Part shown: positions 3,895 to 5,690 of the stretch, in pieces | Layout of the letters: each line of letters starts with the position of its first letter | Position numbering within the stretch: the first letter of the stretch is position 1 | Origin: JBBRHH01 sp038222915 | Lineage (GTDB): Bacteria > Planctomycetota > Phycisphaerae > Tepidisphaerales > Tepidisphaeraceae | NCBI GenBank assembly: GCA_038222915.1 | Contig: JBBRHH010000417.1 | Coordinates: 1-5,690 of the forward strand | Reading direction: 5' to 3' | Length of the DNA: 5,690 nt | Notes under the pieces: generated by a model | Seen by the model: the letters and a program-made list of their open reading frames with translations, nothing else | The model's database searches: none | Told to the model about the DNA's origin: nothing | Program-made: the position numbers and the translations under genes

Positions 3895-5690
3895 TTGAAA
3901 CGATCTTTGTCGCGTCTGGTACGCAGCGTCTTTTCCCGCACCATCAGTCAGCGCACAGCCGCGGCAGCGTTCTCGCCCTTTGAGGGCCTCGAATCGCGTG
4001 TCTTTCTATCCGGCAATGTCACGACTTCGGTCGTTGATGGAAATCTTCAGGTGAGCGGTGACAGCGGCGCGGATGTCATCTCGCTGGATCAGGCCGGGCT
4101 CGGGGCTCACCAGGTCCGCATTGCGGGGGCCGGCGGCACTTCGATCAACCACCACTCCGGCGCACGCGTGCTAAGCGGGATCACCGGCGATATCACGATC
4201 ATGATGGGCAATGCGGCGGACAGCATTACGGTGAGCGACCTGGCGGTCGCGGGGAACTTTTCGATTGATGGCCAGGGGGGCACGAACAACATCACGCTTG
4301 ACAATGTGCAGGTCGCGAAGAGCCTCAACATCCGGGACGGTTCGCGGCTCAGCACGATCACGCTTACCGATACGACGGTCAACAGGAACCTGAATATCAC
4401 GGGCGGCGACCGGGGGCACAACGTTGCCCTTCAATCCGTGCACGTGCATCACCAGACCAGAATCACCAGCACGAGCAAGGGGGCCGATGTGCTGAAAATT
4501 GACGATTCGGCATTCCGGGGAGCCGTCTGGCTGATCACGGGGCAGGGCGCGGACACGATCTTGCTTGATTCACGGGGCTCAGCACAAGGACCGGCCACGC
4601 TGTTTCGCAAGGCGGCGGCGATTGTCATGCACGGCGGCAATGACACGTTACAACTTGGCGTGCCGGGGCAGACCGGCAACAGCTCGGAGTTCTTCAAGCA
4701 TGTCTTCTTCCGTGGCGGGCCGGGAACGGACACCCTTCACAACTTTGGCGGCAGCACCTACGGCGCGCAGTCGCGGCTCTGGATCACCAGTTTCGAATCC
4801 AACACGCTATTGTCCGATTCCACTGTGCCAACCGTGACGTCGGTTAAGCCGACCGATACGCAGACGAATGTGGCCATCAATAAAAAGGTCAGTGCGACTT
4901 TTAGTGAGGCGATGGACCCGCTTACTCTGACTACGGCGAATTTCGTGGTGACACGGCCCAACCAGACGGTGGTGGCGGGGACAGTCAGTTATGACGCATT
5001 GACGAAGACGGCAAGCTTTCAGCCGTCGAGTAACCTGGCGCCCACGACGACATTTACGGTGACTGTTGCCGGCGGAGTCAACGGGGCGCAGGATCTGGCG
5101 GGCAATCCGCTGGCGAACGATGAGATCTGGACATTCACAACCGGATCGCAGGCGGCGCAGGCCCCAATCGATCTTGGGGCGGCGAGCAGCTTTGCGGTGA
5201 TGGCGACGGCCGCCATCAGCGGCACCGGTTCCAGCACGCATATTGACGGTGATGTCGGGCTGAATCCAGGAACGGCGCAGGGGCTGCCGCCCTCACAGAT
5301 CAACGGCGTGATTCATATTGATGATGCGCAGATCAAGAAAGCGCAACTGGATCTAGCGGCCGCTTACCAGGACGCCGTGAGCCGTTCGCTGACTTCGGCG
5401 ACTCTGCCCGGCAACATGGGCGGATTGACGTTCACCCCCGGGCTGTACACCAACTCGAGTTCAGTGGGGATTTCGGGCCCGGGATCGGACAACATAGTTA
5501 CGCTGGATGCCGAGGGAGACGCGAATGCGATTTTCATCTTCAAGATGGGATCGACGCTCATTACTGGGCCCGGGGCACAAGTGGTATTGGCGGGCAATGC
5601 GCAGGCCAAGAATATTTTCTGGCAGGTCGGGTCGTCGGCGACACTGGACACGACCACCATTTTCAAGGGCACCATTCTGGCCAACGTGAC
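3895..5690 (+). CDS. LEPR-type surface protein with Ig-like and DUF3494 (ice-binding-like) domains, 3' incomplete
   Basis: The frame is open from TTG 3895 to the window end (598 codons so far). The N-terminus is basic (KRSLSRLVRSVFSR) and then carries FEGLESRVFLSG (residues 29-40), the LEPR-like motif found at the N-termini of many large exported planctomycete proteins. Residues 42 to about 300 form a Gly/Asn/Thr-rich region of short beta segments (GNFSIDGQGG, KSLNIRDGSRLSTITLTDTT, RNLNITGGDRG) that looks like a beta-solenoid. Residues about 311-417 are an SbsA-type Ig-like domain (PTVTSVKPTD, then SATFSEAMDPLTLTTANFVV, ending WTFTTGS). From 425 a DUF3494 domain begins (IDLGAASSFAVMATAAISGT, HIDGDVGLNPGTA, LDLAAAYQDA, FWQVGSSATL) and is cut by the window shortly before its usual end. 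DUF3494 members form a beta-solenoid plus one helix; some bind ice, others are probably adhesins. It is likely exported or surface-attached. A sorting signal, if any, lies beyond the window. Confidence 0.92.
   Translation, partial: MKRSLSRLVRSVFSRTISQRTAAAAFSPFEGLESRVFLSGNVTTSVVDGNLQVSGDSGADVISLDQAGLGAHQVRIAGAGGTSINHHSGARVLSGITGDITIMMGNAADSITVSDLAVAGNFSIDGQGGTNNITLDNVQVAKSLNIRDGSRLSTITLTDTTVNRNLNITGGDRGHNVALQSVHVHHQTRITSTSKGADVLKIDDSAFRGAVWLITGQGADTILLDSRGSAQGPATLFRKAAAIVMHGGNDTLQLGVPGQTGNSSEFFKHVFFRGGPGTDTLHNFGGSTYGAQSRLWITSFESNTLLSDSTVPTVTSVKPTDTQTNVAINKKVSATFSEAMDPLTLTTANFVVTRPNQTVVAGTVSYDALTKTASFQPSSNLAPTTTFTVTVAGGVNGAQDLAGNPLANDEIWTFTTGSQAAQAPIDLGAASSFAVMATAAISGTGSSTHIDGDVGLNPGTAQGLPPSQINGVIHIDDAQIKKAQLDLAAAYQDAVSRSLTSATLPGNMGGLTFTPGLYTNSSSVGISGPGSDNIVTLDAEGDANAIFIFKMGSTLITGPGAQVVLAGNAQAKNIFWQVGSSATLDTTTIFKGTILANV

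Overview
The window most likely comes from a planctomycete, probably Phycisphaerae-like. The main evidence is the last gene: its N-terminus carries a FEGLESRVFLS motif (LEPR type), followed by beta-rich repeats, an SbsA-type Ig-like domain and a DUF3494 ice-binding-like domain. This style of surface protein is typical of that phylum. The assignment is inferred from architecture only.

Positions 1-313 look like a wrecked integron platform. On the minus strand there is a piece of an IS66-like DDE transposase that runs off the left edge. It abuts what may be the first 12 codons of an integron integrase (175 to about 140, low confidence). About 130 bases further right, a sequence resembling the crossover end of attI finishes at GTTATGC (307-313).

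Positions 308-1379 are two complete integron gene cassettes. Each holds one plus-strand gene with its own ribosome binding site, and each ends in an attC site (775-875 and 1286-1385). The first encodes a small membrane protein with a PH-like N-terminus; the second encodes a DUF4259 protein. The start of each cassette is complementary to the R'' box of its own attC, as the cassette excision and integration mechanism requires, so the boundaries can be set to the base.

Positions 1380-2666 lie after the second attC. They hold two tightly spaced genes, a zinc-ribbon/two-TM protein and a single-TM protein, but no attC closes them. They may be a decayed third cassette or the chromosomal flank.

Positions 2667-3150 have no convincing gene. 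They hold an 11-base direct repeat and a run of four imperfect 21-base tandem repeats. Positions 3151-3748 are a broken IS110-family transposase: the N-terminal catalytic half is intact up to a one-base insertion near 3541, and the C-terminal half is missing. From 3895 (TTG start) to the right edge runs the large LEPR/Ig-like/DUF3494 surface protein, incomplete at the window end.

The cassette genes are not obviously linked by function. The region reads as an accessory island built by cassette capture and eroded by insertion sequences, next to a cell-surface gene.
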